Source of the DNA: Arthrobacter sp. B0490
GTDB lineage: Bacteria > Actinomycetota > Actinomycetes > Actinomycetales > Micrococcaceae
Assembly: GCF_002929355.1 (NCBI RefSeq)
Contig: NZ_PJIR01000001.1
Span: 124,001 to 188,000 of the forward strand
Direction: 5' to 3'
DNA length: 64,000 nucleotides
Position numbers and translations under genes: made by a program
Shown: piece after piece, positions 27,849-36,301 of the stretch
Position numbering within the stretch: the stretch's first letter is position 1
Layout: each line of letters opens with the position of its first letter
Notes under the pieces: generated by a model
The model's database searches: none
The model's input: the letters and a program-made list of their open reading frames with translations, nothing else
What the model was told of the DNA's origin: nothing

Positions 27849-27921
27849 GCACCTCTAGCTCAATTGGCAGAGCAATTGACTCTTAATCAATGGGTTTCGG
27901 GTTCAAGTCCCGAGGGGTGCA
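27849..27921 (+). tRNA. tRNA-Lys (CTT anticodon)
   Basis: A 73-nt cloverleaf. The acceptor stem GCACCTC pairs with GGGGTGC, with one G-T pair. The D-arm contains TAGCTCAATTGGCAGAGCA. The anticodon loop reads CTCTTAA with anticodon CTT, and the T-arm has TTCAAGT. No CCA is encoded. TAGAGT at 27790-27795 is a possible -10 box about 54 nt upstream, and the same hexamer precedes the tRNA-Leu gene. Confidence 0.96.
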
Positions 27922-27927
27922 CTTCGG

Positions 27928-27967
27928 ATCCCCGTTCGTCAGGTCTCGCCGCCTGGAGGACGGGGAT
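27928..27967 (+). terminator. Terminator after tRNA-Lys
   Basis: ATCCCCGT (27928-27935) pairs with ACGGGGAT (27960-27967), and an inner CAGG/CCTG pair extends the hairpin. It is followed by the T-rich TCGTTCGTT, 6 nt after the end of the tRNA. Confidence 0.75.
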
Positions 27968-28215
27968 TCGTTCGTTCCAGGGCCCTGCCGTCGATGCCCG
28001 GACCGGCAGACGTCCCCTTCCTCTGACCCACCTCGACCCGCCCGGACGTTCCGCCGCGCCGGGTGCCCATACCCGTGGCACACCCGCACCGGGTCTGGGC
28101 CGCCGCGCCGGGTGCAGGCCTCCCGCCGCGTGCAGGCGTCCCGGCGGCCGCCTTCGCCGGGTGCTCCCGCCCGTCCGCCCGGCGGGTTCCCCCGGGCCGG
28201 GCCTACGATGGACGC

Positions 28216-28908
28216 GTGAACGAAATCCTGGCCTTCGCCGGAAGCTACTGGTGGCTCGTCTTCCCGCTCTCCGGTGTGTTCGCGATCTGGGGGAAGTCGT
28301 GGTCCGACGCGACCGAGCGACGCCACCGGCGCAAGGTGGAGCTCTACCGCCTGAAGCATCCCGCCACCCTGCACGGGGCCCACGCCCAGCCCGAACAGCT
28401 GCAGTCCCGCGGACGCGGACGCGACGTCGAACACGTCGAGCGCATGCACGACGAGGTCGACCGGAAGTGGCTGTCCTATGAGCTCGACGCGGCGAAGCTG
28501 ATCGACTACCCCACCATGACGGACGTCCGGGAGCCGCTCACCGTCGCCTTCCTGCGGGCCAAGCGTGTCGCCGACTCCCTGCGGCCCGAGGACCGCACGG
28601 GCGTGTCCGCCGAGGACCTCGCGGAGTACCGGTCCGCCGTCACCTCCTACGACGTCGCGTTCCAGGTGGCGGAGACCGAGGCACGGCGGGTCCGTGCGAG
28701 CGGCTTCACCGCGGCCGAACGCCAGCGGCTGGAGACGGCCCGCAAACTCGTCACGGTAGCCGTCGACGACGCCGCCACGGCCGCGGAACGGCAGACCGCG
28801 TACCGGCGTGCGCGCCGCGAACTCGACGGGCTGATCGTCCTGCCCGATGCCACGATCAGCGACCTCGAGGAGAGGATCGCGGGCGCGATCGACCAGCGCC
28901 GCCCCTGA
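28216..28908 (+). CDS. Membrane-anchored protein with a long helical cytoplasmic tail
   Basis: A 230-residue protein. One hydrophobic segment near the N-terminus (YWWLVFPLSGVFAIWG, about 11-26) is followed by a basic stop-transfer stretch (RRHRRKVELYRLK) and a long, charged, mostly helical tail rich in Arg, Glu and Ala. No enzyme motif is visible and I do not recognise a named family. The GTG start lies 6 nt after TACGAT (28204-28209) without a ribosome site, a clear leaderless arrangement that fixes the start. The tail is probably cytoplasmic. Function unknown. Confidence 0.82.
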   Translation: MNEILAFAGSYWWLVFPLSGVFAIWGKSWSDATERRHRRKVELYRLKHPATLHGAHAQPEQLQSRGRGRDVEHVERMHDEVDRKWLSYELDAAKLIDYPTMTDVREPLTVAFLRAKRVADSLRPEDRTGVSAEDLAEYRSAVTSYDVAFQVAETEARRVRASGFTAAERQRLETARKLVTVAVDDAATAAERQTAYRRARRELDGLIVLPDATISDLEERIAGAIDQRRP

Positions 28909-28993
28909 CCTTCCCAGCACGCCGTCCCTGGACGATAATCGCTCCTGTCATCACGGAGGCGTGGCGCAGGCCACCCGGCAGGAAGCGGACACC

Positions 28994-29467
28994 ATGGCAG
29001 CGACGATCAACACCTACCTCAGCTTCAGGGACACCGCGGCGGAGGCGATGGAGTTCTACCAGTCCGTGTTCGGCGGGGACCTGCAGCGCAGCACCTTCGG
29101 CGAGTTCCAGATGAGCGAGGATCCCGCCGAGCAGGACAAGATCATGCACTCGATGCTGACGACCCCCTCGGGCCAGGTGATCATGGCGTCGGACACACCC
29201 AACGGCATGGAGTACACGCCTCCGGCAGGCCACTCGATCTCCATCAGCGGCGACGACGAGGCCGAGCTCCGCGGCTACTGGGATGCCCTGGCCGGCAGCG
29301 GCACCGCGGTCCTCCCCCTGTCCGAGTCGCCCTGGGGCGACAGCTTCGGCATGTGCGTCGATCGCTTCGGCGTCTCCTGGATGGTGAACATCGCAGGGAC
29401 CGCGGCCGGCGGGCCTGCCGAGGACGACGCCCGTGCGGAGGGGATGGGCGAGACCAGCGCCGTCTGA
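28994..29467 (+). CDS. VOC-superfamily (PhnB/glyoxalase-like) protein
   Basis: A 157-residue member of the PhnB-type vicinal oxygen chelate family, made of two beta-alpha-beta3 modules. It starts TINTYLSFRDTAAEAMEFYQ and has KIMHSMLTTPSGQVIMASD, then HSISISGDDEAELRGYWDALA and DRFGVSWMVNI, all typical of this group. Actinobacterial members are often annotated as resistance or 3-demethylubiquinone-like proteins without known substrate. The ATG at 28994 has AGGAAG upstream. The antisense strand of its 3' part is read through by the broken cation-efflux frame that follows. Confidence 0.9.
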   Translation: MAATINTYLSFRDTAAEAMEFYQSVFGGDLQRSTFGEFQMSEDPAEQDKIMHSMLTTPSGQVIMASDTPNGMEYTPPAGHSISISGDDEAELRGYWDALAGSGTAVLPLSESPWGDSFGMCVDRFGVSWMVNIAGTAAGGPAEDDARAEGMGETSAV

Positions 29468-29506
29468 CGTCACGCCCCCGGGACGACGGGCCGGGACCTG
29501 CGGGGC

Positions 29507-29995
29507 GAGGTCGAGCGTCGGCTCGTCCGGCGTGGACAGGGTGAGCACCCCCTCCTCGATGCGCTCGTGGTCCTCGATGTCGCGCTCCACGGCGCGGAGG
29601 GCGACGGCGACCTCCTGCTCCCGGCGGTCCCCCACCCGGTCCACCGCCGCGACGAGGTACGGGCGCTCCGGCCCCAGGTACTCGAGGTGCAGGTACGTCA
29701 CGCGGTCGATCCCCGCGTGCGCGCCCAGGCGCCGGGCCGCCGACGCGAGCAGGTCAGGTGACACGGCCTGGCCCACGATGAAGCGCCGGGTGCGGTCGAT
29801 CAGGATCACGGCGATCACCCCGAGGAGCACGCCAACGAGGAGGGACCCGACGGCGTCCGGGACGGGCGATCCCGTGAGCTGGTGCAGCAGGATGCCGAGG
29901 AACGCGATGAGGAGGCCGAGCAGCGCGGCCGCGTCCTCGGCAAAGACCGGCCGTCCCTCCGGAGGGGCCGGCGGGCCGGGGCGCGCCGACGGCAC
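29507..29995 (-). pseudogene. Remnant of a cation diffusion facilitator transporter (C-terminal half)
   Basis: About 163 codons match the second half of CDF metal exporters: the fifth and sixth membrane segments (FAEDAAALLGLLIAFLGILL, DAVGSLLVGVLLGVIAVILI), the linker LIDRTRRFIVGQAVSPD, and the cytoplasmic domain ending LTLSTPDEPTLDL. The first four membrane segments and their metal-binding site are missing: the frame begins abruptly with a Pro-rich stretch next to the DUF2795 gene. The usual stop codon after the last domain is also absent, and the frame runs on antisense to the VOC gene to about 28856. It therefore looks like a decayed, non-functional fragment. A short functional protein cannot be fully excluded. 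Confidence 0.72.
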
Positions 29996-30014
29996 GCCCC
30001 GGCCCGCCCACCGA

Positions 30015-30203
30015 CTACTTGGACGCTTCCTTGTTCACATCGGTCGGCGAGTCGAACTCGCGGTCCGGGAGGTTCCCCAGGGTTTCGAGGACGGCGTCGT
30101 CGGCGCCCTTGTCCTTGGCGTGCTGGACGATCTCCTCCTTGGACGCGGGGTACTCCATGCCGCCCAGTGCCTTCTGGATGTCGATCGGACTCGGATCTGC
30201 CAT
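30015..30203 (-). CDS. DUF2795 domain protein
   Basis: A 62-residue acidic protein (MADPSPIDIQKALGGMEYPASKEEIVQHAKDKGADD and on), which matches the small DUF2795 family: a short three-helix domain in which YPASKEEIVQHAKDKGA and VLETLGNLPDREFDSP are characteristic. The family is widespread in actinobacteria and its role is not established. GAAGGAG upstream of the ATG at 30203 is a strong ribosome site. The remnant of a cation exporter lies 19 bp downstream. Confidence 0.88.
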   Translation of the reverse strand: MADPSPIDIQKALGGMEYPASKEEIVQHAKDKGADDAVLETLGNLPDREFDSPTDVNKEASK

Positions 30204-30259
30204 GTGGTGCTCCTTCGTGTCGGTTCGTACCCTGTGGCGCTCCCGGGGCGGGAGCACCG

Positions 30260-31123
30260 TCACTGGCCCAGGATCACCCGGGCAGCGTCTGTGTCCCGGT
30301 CCGTGACCGTGGTCGGCGCCTCGAGGTGCACGGCACCGGACGGGATGATGCCCGCGCCGCCGTACCGCTCCATGACACGCCACTGCGCCGCGATGTCCTC
30401 CCCGGCGTGTCCGGGCGGCAGCCGGTCCCAGAAGTCGAAGCCGCCGCAGTCCACGAGGGCCTCCCGGTCGAAGAGGACGCAGCCGCCCACCCAGGCGACG
30501 CGGTAGAGCCTCCAGTCCCCGGCGGGGAGCGCGAGGTCGGCGGCGGCGTGGGCCAGGTTCGCGGCGTTGTGCAGCGGCCAGCGGGCGAAGCCCTCGGTGC
30601 CGGGGCGGATCCGCTCCGGCACCACCTCGTCTCCGGGCCAGAACGTCAGTTCGGTGCGCTCCTGCGGCCGGCGGTCGCCGAGGTAGGACAGGCCCTGGAC
30701 CGCTGAGCCCACGAACCCGCATCCGGCGGCCCGCAGCGCCCGGACCATGCGGTCCAGCGACCCGGGTTCGAGCCAGACGTCGTTGTCGAGGAAGAGGACG
30801 AGGGGGGCGCTCGCGAGTCCGAGGAGGTAGTGCCGGTGCTCGGCCAGGCCCCTGCGCGGCAGGTGCCGCTCGAGCCGGACCGGCCGGCCCTGCGCCTCGA
30901 GGACCCGCACCATCGCGCGGACCGCGGGCTGGACCCAGGACGCCGCCTCGCCGTCGGTCTGGTCGCTCACGACGACGCGGAAGGCGACGCCCTCCTGCGC
31001 CGCGAGGCCCGCGAGCGTCACGGCGAGTTCCGCCGGTCGTCCGTAGGACGGGATCAGCACGTCGAGGACGGCTTCGTCCGCGGGCGCGTCCACCGCCCAT
31101 GCGCCCGACCAGCGGGGCGTCAC
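30260..31123 (-). CDS. Family 2 glycosyltransferase
   Basis: A 287-residue cytoplasmic GT-A enzyme that transfers a sugar from an activated donor. It has VLIPSYGRPAELAVTLAGL at the N-terminus, a DxD-like FLDNDVWLEPGSLDRMV that binds the metal-nucleotide sugar, and a C-terminal acceptor region containing VGGCVLFDREALVDCGGFDFWDRLPPGHAGEDI. No membrane segment is visible. Its start overlaps the end of the HldE-like gene by 4 bp, so it is the last gene of the ALDH-HldE-GT2 operon and probably works on the heptose-containing polymer of this region. Confidence 0.92.
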   Translation of the reverse strand: MTPRWSGAWAVDAPADEAVLDVLIPSYGRPAELAVTLAGLAAQEGVAFRVVVSDQTDGEAASWVQPAVRAMVRVLEAQGRPVRLERHLPRRGLAEHRHYLLGLASAPLVLFLDNDVWLEPGSLDRMVRALRAAGCGFVGSAVQGLSYLGDRRPQERTELTFWPGDEVVPERIRPGTEGFARWPLHNAANLAHAAADLALPAGDWRLYRVAWVGGCVLFDREALVDCGGFDFWDRLPPGHAGEDIAAQWRVMERYGGAGIIPSGAVHLEAPTTVTDRDTDAARVILGQ

Positions 31124-32679
31124 GGCACGTCACCCTGCAGGGGCGCCGACTGGATCCTGCGCACGACCGCCGCGGTCGAGCGTTCCGGGACGTAGTCGAG
31201 GATGGCGACCCGTCCGCCGCCGGCTTCGACGGCAGGGGTCTCCTCGAGCATCTGCGCGGTGTAGTCGCCGCCCTTCGCGTACACGTCGGGCCTGAGCAGT
31301 TCGATCAGCGGCACGAGGGTGTCGGTGGAGAAGACGGTCACGTAGTCGACGCAGCTCAGGGACGCGATGATGCCGGCGCGGTCCGCGATCGGGTTGATGG
31401 GCCGGTCGGGGCCCTTGAGGCGGCGCACCCCGGCGTCGTCGTTCAGGGCGACCACCAGCACGTCGCCGAGCTGCTTGGCCTGGTCGAGGGAGCGCGTGTG
31501 GCCGCGGTGCAGCACGTCGAAGCACCCGTTGGTCAGGACGATGCGCCTGCCCGCCGCGCGGTCCTCCTCCACCCTCCGCAGGAGCTCGGCCGTGGACAGC
31601 GCGGTGTCGGCGACCTGCTGCAGGTGGCTCGTGAGGTCCGCCGTCGTGCAGACGGAGGTGCCCGGGCGGTGCACGACGACGTCCGCGGCGGCCTGAGCGA
31701 GGTCGAGGCTCGTGGTGAGCGGCAGGCCCGCGGCCCGCGCGGCCGTGAGGCTCGCGACGAAGGTGTCCCCGGCGCCGGAGGCCTGCCTCTCGGTGGCGGG
31801 CCGGGCCCACGTCCGGTGTTCCTCGCCGTCCCGGCCGAGCAGCACGGTGCCGTCCCGGTCCAGGGTGACGACGACCGCGGCGGCGTTCGTGGCGGCGAGG
31901 AGCTCGCCCCTCCGACCGGCGACCGTCGCGGCCCGGTCCGAGCGCGGGTCGAGGCGGACGGCGAGGACCTGCGCGGCCTCCTGCGCGTTCGGCGTCACGA
32001 TGTCCGGGCCGAGCGACGCCCACGCCGCGGTGTCGTGGGCGTCGACGACGACGAGCGTGCCCTCCTCGATGCCCGACGGGTGCCCGAGCGCGGCGCGGAC
32101 CTCCTCGTCGAGCGTGCCCGAGCCGTAGTCGCAGACGACCACGGCGTCGGCGCCGGCGACGGCGGCGGGGACCGTCGCGGCGAGAGCGGCGACGGCCGAC
32201 GCGGGGAGCCCGTCGTGCGTGTCGTCGAGGCGCAGCATGACCTGGTCCCCGCTGATGATCCGGTACTTCGTGGTGGTGCCGACCCGGGGGTCCTGCAGCA
32301 GGTGGGTGGTGTCCACGCCCGCGTCCTCGAGGATGCCGCGCAGCCGCCGACCGGCGTCGTCGGCGCCGATCAGCCCGCACATGCGCACCGTCGCGCCGAG
32401 CGCGGCGAGGTTCATCGCGGTGTTCGCCGCTCCGCCGGCCGCGTAGTCACGCCGGGTGATGTCCACGACCGGCGCGGGAGCCTCCCGGCAGAAACGCTCG
32501 CTGGTGCCGCTCCACCAGCCGTCCAGGATGGCGTCGCCGATCACGGTGACGCCGGGGGCGCGGTCCGCGATGGCCGCGGGCACCCAGGCGGCGAGACCGC
32601 GGACGTCCGAGAGGTCGTCCGTGCCGCCGTGCCGCCGGAGTGCCTCGCTCCGGGAGGAGTCCTGCCGCGCGTCGTCCAT
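31120..32679 (-). CDS. HldE-like bifunctional heptose-7-phosphate kinase / heptose-1-phosphate adenylyltransferase (copy 1)
   Basis: A 519-residue fusion. The ribokinase-family domain (about 45-345) has the AAGGAANTAMNLAALG sugar-binding block, a VTPNAQEA segment and the catalytic GAGD at 302-305. The nucleotidyltransferase domain (about 379-510) has TNGCFDVLHRGH, with HRGH at 391-394, and VYAKGGDY. In HldE of Gram-negative bacteria these domains phosphorylate D-glycero-D-manno-heptose 7-phosphate at C1 and later attach AMP. A 44-residue N-terminal extension is unusual. It overlaps the ALDH gene by 1 bp and the GT2 gene by 4 bp. A second, shorter copy lies at 36302-37666. Enzyme specificity is inferred. 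Confidence 0.9.
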   Translation of the reverse strand: MDDARQDSSRSEALRRHGGTDDLSDVRGLAAWVPAAIADRAPGVTVIGDAILDGWWSGTSERFCREAPAPVVDITRRDYAAGGAANTAMNLAALGATVRMCGLIGADDAGRRLRGILEDAGVDTTHLLQDPRVGTTTKYRIISGDQVMLRLDDTHDGLPASAVAALAATVPAAVAGADAVVVCDYGSGTLDEEVRAALGHPSGIEEGTLVVVDAHDTAAWASLGPDIVTPNAQEAAQVLAVRLDPRSDRAATVAGRRGELLAATNAAAVVVTLDRDGTVLLGRDGEEHRTWARPATERQASGAGDTFVASLTAARAAGLPLTTSLDLAQAAADVVVHRPGTSVCTTADLTSHLQQVADTALSTAELLRRVEEDRAAGRRIVLTNGCFDVLHRGHTRSLDQAKQLGDVLVVALNDDAGVRRLKGPDRPINPIADRAGIIASLSCVDYVTVFSTDTLVPLIELLRPDVYAKGGDYTAQMLEETPAVEAGGGRVAILDYVPERSTAAVVRRIQSAPLQGDVP

Positions 32680-34091
32680 CAGGCACCGGCCTGCGGCGGG
32701 GCGCTGATGTGCACGACCTTCACGAGGGCGAACTCGTCGAGCAGCTCGGGCCCGTAGCCGAAGCCCGCACCGCTGATGCCGCGGGGCTGGGCCGATCCGC
32801 CGGGTGCGCCGCCGAAGACGGCGTTGACCTTGACGGTCCCGACGGACAACCCGGCGATCGCCTGCTGTGCGTGGGCGATGGCACCCGTCAGCACGCTCGC
32901 GGCGAGCCCGTACGGACCGGCGGCGGCGAGGCGCAGGCCGTCCTCGAAGCTGTCCACGACGGTCACCGGTGCGACCGGACCGAAGGTCTCCTCGGTCATG
33001 ACGGTCATCGCCTCGGTGCAGTGCGTGAGCACCGTCGCCGGGTAGTGGGCGCCCGGTCCGTCCGGCACGTGCCCGCCCTCCAGGCACCGTGCGCCGAGTC
33101 CGATCGCCTCCGCGACCTGCCCGTCCACGATGTCCCGCATCCGGCGGTCCACGAGCGGGGCGAAATCGCCGCTCGTGTTGCGGCTCCGTGCCTCGTCGGT
33201 GAGGGCGGCGAGGAAGGGCTCGGCGATGGCCCTGTGTACGTAGATGCGTTCCACGGACGTGCAGATCTGGCCGCTGTTCGCGAAGGCGCCCAGCGCCGCC
33301 TGGCCGGCGGCCCAGACCGGGTCGACGTCGGCGTCGACGATCAGCGGGTCGTTGCCGCCGTTCTCCCGGATGACGTGGGCGCCGGTGAGCGACGCCGCCC
33401 GGGCGATGCGGGCCCCGGTGGCGCTGGAGCCGACGTGGGCGAAGACGTCCACGCCCGTCTCCATCGTGATCATCTGCCCCACCCCGGCGCCGCCCGTCAG
33501 GGTCGTCAGGACCCCGGCGGGGAACGCCGGCTGCAGCAGGCGTCCGAGCAGCTCCCCCACGTGGGGGCACCGCTCGCTCGGCTTGTGGATGACGGCGTTG
33601 CCCGTGACGAGCGCGGCGCCGATGAGCCCGGCGGCCACGGCCACGGGATCGTTCCACGGCGTCAGGAGCGCGGCGACCCCGCGCGGCTCGGCGACGGTGT
33701 AGTCCGTGGCGGTGACGGCACCGCGCAGGCTGAGCCCGCGGTGCACGGGGCCGAGTTCCGCGTACTGCTCGAGCGTGGCGATCGCGGCCTCCACCCCGCC
33801 GAGGGCGTCGGCGGGCGGCTTGCCGGTCTCCCGCGTGTTCAGTTCCGCCAGTTCACGGGCACCGGCCCGCAGCGCCGCGGCGGCCCGCCGCAGGGCGGCA
33901 CCGCGGTCCGCGGGGCTCGTGGCCGCCCACTCGGGCTGCACGGCGCGTGCCAGCGAGACGGCCAGGGCCACCTGGTCCCGGTTGGCGGAGGGCAGCGTGC
34001 CCACCTCGCTCCCGTCGCGGGGATCGGAGATGGTGATGGACTCGTCGTCCTCCACGTCGAGCAGGGTGTGTGCCTGGGAGTTGATGGACAT
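32679..34091 (-). CDS. Aldehyde dehydrogenase family protein
   Basis: A 470-residue NAD(P)-dependent enzyme that oxidises an aldehyde to the acid. The substrate-side catalytic cysteine lies in FANSGQICTSVERIYVH, and the general-base glutamate in HVIRENGGNDPLIVDAD, where the usual ELGG is ENGG. PWNDPVAVAAGLIGAALVTGNAVIHKPSE is the cofactor-binding region, and MTEETFGPVAPV is typical. It is the first gene of a three-gene operon with the HldE-like fusion and GT2, and is divergent from a GT9 gene. A link to sugar processing (for example making a uronic or aldonic acid) is suggested by context only. Confidence 0.9.
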   Translation of the reverse strand: MSINSQAHTLLDVEDDESITISDPRDGSEVGTLPSANRDQVALAVSLARAVQPEWAATSPADRGAALRRAAAALRAGARELAELNTRETGKPPADALGGVEAAIATLEQYAELGPVHRGLSLRGAVTATDYTVAEPRGVAALLTPWNDPVAVAAGLIGAALVTGNAVIHKPSERCPHVGELLGRLLQPAFPAGVLTTLTGGAGVGQMITMETGVDVFAHVGSSATGARIARAASLTGAHVIRENGGNDPLIVDADVDPVWAAGQAALGAFANSGQICTSVERIYVHRAIAEPFLAALTDEARSRNTSGDFAPLVDRRMRDIVDGQVAEAIGLGARCLEGGHVPDGPGAHYPATVLTHCTEAMTVMTEETFGPVAPVTVVDSFEDGLRLAAAGPYGLAASVLTGAIAHAQQAIAGLSVGTVKVNAVFGGAPGGSAQPRGISGAGFGYGPELLDEFALVKVVHISAPPQAGA

Positions 34092-34367
34092 TGCGCTCCT
34101 CGGTGTCGTGTGGTGCCGCGGCGTGGTCCCGCGGCACGGCTAGTGGTCCCGTACCCGCCTCCCGTGCTTTCACACAGGGCGCACGCCGGTTTCTGCACCC
34201 CGAGCGGTCCTCAGCACGCTTAGCCTATGGTGGCGGGAGGAGGAGCAGCGGGTCTCCTGCGCCCGGCGAAGGCGTTGACAGCGCGGGATCCCGCCTGCCG
34301 GTCGCAGGCCGGGAGGCCGGCGGGGCCCGCGCGCACGATGTCGAGCAGCGACAGGAACGGGGAGAAC

Positions 34368-35525
34368 GTGACACGGCAAGGGAACACGACGGCCGATTTC
34401 GGCGGTCGGCAGGACGCGGCGAGGTCGGTCGGGCCCGTGCTCGCGCCGTTCGAGGACATCCGGCGGATCGCCGTCCTGCGCGGCGGCGGCCTCGGCGACC
34501 TCATGTTCGCCCTGCCGGCCATCGCCGCACTGAAGGACCGCTACCCCGCGGCGCGGATCACCCTGCTCGGCATGCCCGGACACGCAGCGCTGCTCGACGG
34601 CAGGCCCGGTCCGGTCTCCGAGGTCCTGGAGCTGCCCGTCTCCCCCGGTGTCCGCCCCGGCGAGGAGGACGCGCGGGCCGTCGACCGCTTCTTCGCCTCC
34701 GTCAGCGGCTCCTTCGACCTCGCCGTACAGCTCCACGGCGGCGGGCGCAATTCCAACCCCTTCCTCCTGCGGCTCGGCGCCCGCCACAGCATCGGGACGC
34801 GTACCCCCGACGCCGTGGGGCTCGAGCGGAGCATCCCGTACGTCTACTACCAGCACGAGGTGTTCCGTGCCCTCGAGGTGGTGGGGCTGGCCGGCGCTGT
34901 GGCGCAGGACCTCGAGCCGCGCGTCGAGGTGCTGCCCGAGGAGGCGGTGCGCGCGGCGCAGCTGACCGGGCCCGGGCCGGTGGTCGCGCTGCACCCCGGC
35001 GCCACGGACCCGCGCCGACGGTGGCCGTCGTCGTCGTTCGCCGAGGTCGCCGTGCGGGCCGCCGCGGACGGCTGCGAGGTGGTGGTCGTCGGCGACGCGA
35101 CCGACGTGCCGACGGCTGAGGAGATCGTCCGCCTGGCCCTGCGGACTGACCCGACGGCGGACGTCCGCTCGCTCGCGGGGCAGCTCACCCTCGGGGAGCT
35201 GACGGGGGTGCTGGACCGCAGCGCCGTGATGGTCGGCAACGACAGCGGGCCCCGCCACCTCGCGCAGGCGGTCGGGACCCCGACGGTCGGCGTGTACTGG
35301 ATCGGCAACGTCATCAACGCGGGGGCGATGGGACGGAGCCTCCACCGCGTGCATTTCTCCTGGGTCGCCCGGTGCCCCGTGTGCGGGGTGGACGTCAGGC
35401 AGGTGGGCTGGACCGCCGAACGCTGCGAGCACGACGACTCGTTCGTTGCGGCGGTCCCACCCGACGCCGTCTACGCGGACGTCGCGGAACTCAGGGCCAC
35501 GAGCCTTCTTCTGCGTGGGCGATGA
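34368..35525 (+). CDS. Family 9 glycosyltransferase (heptosyltransferase-like), copy 1
   Basis: A 385-residue GT-B enzyme. IAVLRGGGLGDLMFALPAIAALKDRYP is the N-terminal GT9 signature, and VVALHPGATDPRRRWP and VGNDSGPRHLAQAVGTPTVGVYW form the donor-binding half, as in ADP-heptose:LPS heptosyltransferases. A C-terminal Cys-rich stretch (CPVCGVDVRQVGW with a later C and HDD) may bind metal. I chose the GTG at 34368 with GGGGAG upstream; upstream in-frame ATGs at 34227 and 34338 have no ribosome site, and the first lies within a TATGGT -10 candidate. The 3' end overlaps the convergent SDR gene by 35 bp. Confidence 0.9.
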   Translation: MTRQGNTTADFGGRQDAARSVGPVLAPFEDIRRIAVLRGGGLGDLMFALPAIAALKDRYPAARITLLGMPGHAALLDGRPGPVSEVLELPVSPGVRPGEEDARAVDRFFASVSGSFDLAVQLHGGGRNSNPFLLRLGARHSIGTRTPDAVGLERSIPYVYYQHEVFRALEVVGLAGAVAQDLEPRVEVLPEEAVRAAQLTGPGPVVALHPGATDPRRRWPSSSFAEVAVRAAADGCEVVVVGDATDVPTAEEIVRLALRTDPTADVRSLAGQLTLGELTGVLDRSAVMVGNDSGPRHLAQAVGTPTVGVYWIGNVINAGAMGRSLHRVHFSWVARCPVCGVDVRQVGWTAERCEHDDSFVAAVPPDAVYADVAELRATSLLLRGR

Positions 35526-36237
35526 CCATCTCGCGGATCTCGCAGCTCTTGGGCTGCGAGAGCGCGAAGAGGATCGCCTCGGCCACGCGCTCGGGGTCGT
35601 TCAGGCGTGAATCGTCCTGCGGCTTGTACTGCTCGTCGCGGTCGTCGAAGAACCGGGTCTTCATGCCGCCCGGGATGATCGTCGTGACGCCGATCTGCCC
35701 GGCCGTCTCCGCGGCGAGGGCCTGCGAGAAGCCCATGACCCCGAACTTCGAGGCGCAGTAGGCCGTCGCGTCGCCCACGGCCTTGATGCCCAGCGTCGAG
35801 GCGATCGTGACCACACGGCCGTGCGTCTGCTTCAGGTAGGGCAGGGCGGCGCGGGCGGTGGACGCGGTGCCCATGAGGTTCACGCCGATCACCTTCTCCC
35901 ACTGGTCCGCGGGAACGGTGTCGAGCGCGCCGCACCGGTCGATGCCGGCCGCGGTGACGACGGCGTCCAGGCCGTCCATCGTCTCGGCGGCCTCCCGGAC
36001 CGCCGCCTCGACGGCCTCGCGGTCGGAGACGTCGACCTCGAAGGCCTTGACGCCGGTGACCCGGCTGATGTCGCGGTCGAGCACCACCGGGGTGCCTCCC
36101 GCCGCGAGCACTCCCTGCACGATGGCCGCGCCGAGGCCGGAGCCCCCGCCGGTCACCAGGACGCGTCCGGGGTTGAAGCCACTGCCCGCCGTGGTCGCTG
36201 CCGTGCTTGCCGTGCTTGCTGTCGTGTTCTCGGTCAT
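35491..36237 (-). CDS. Classical short-chain dehydrogenase/reductase
   Basis: A 248-residue NAD(P)-dependent oxidoreductase. The cofactor motif is VTGGGSGLGAAIVQG, the catalytic serine is in VVTIASTLGIKAVG and the Y-x3-K pair in AYCASKFG. IIPGGMKTRFFDD follows. It is a classical rather than extended SDR, so it is not HldD, the ADP-heptose epimerase. The first 20 residues are Thr/Ala-rich. AAAGGAA precedes the ATG at 36237. It is the last gene of the gmhB-to-SDR run, 64 bp after the second HldE copy. Its substrate may be a sugar or an unrelated alcohol. Confidence 0.92.
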   Translation of the reverse strand: MTENTTASTASTAATTAGSGFNPGRVLVTGGGSGLGAAIVQGVLAAGGTPVVLDRDISRVTGVKAFEVDVSDREAVEAAVREAAETMDGLDAVVTAAGIDRCGALDTVPADQWEKVIGVNLMGTASTARAALPYLKQTHGRVVTIASTLGIKAVGDATAYCASKFGVMGFSQALAAETAGQIGVTTIIPGGMKTRFFDDRDEQYKPQDDSRLNDPERVAEAILFALSQPKSCEIREMVIAHAEEGSWP

Positions 36238-36301
36238 GCCGTTCCTTTCGTTGCGTGGCTCCCGGCCGGTCGGATCGGTTCGGGTGCGGATCTGCAGCGC
36301 G

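Noticed and set aside
28856..29507. Continuation of the cation-efflux frame through the VOC gene
   Set aside because: Beyond LTLSTPDEPTLDL the sequence is antisense to an intact VOC gene and no longer resembles any CDF protein; it is read-through after loss of the stop codon.
35491..36237. SDR as a possible HldD (ADP-heptose epimerase)
   Set aside because: It is a 248-residue classical SDR with GGGSGLG and YxxxK, whereas HldD is an extended SDR of about 310 residues with a different cofactor motif.
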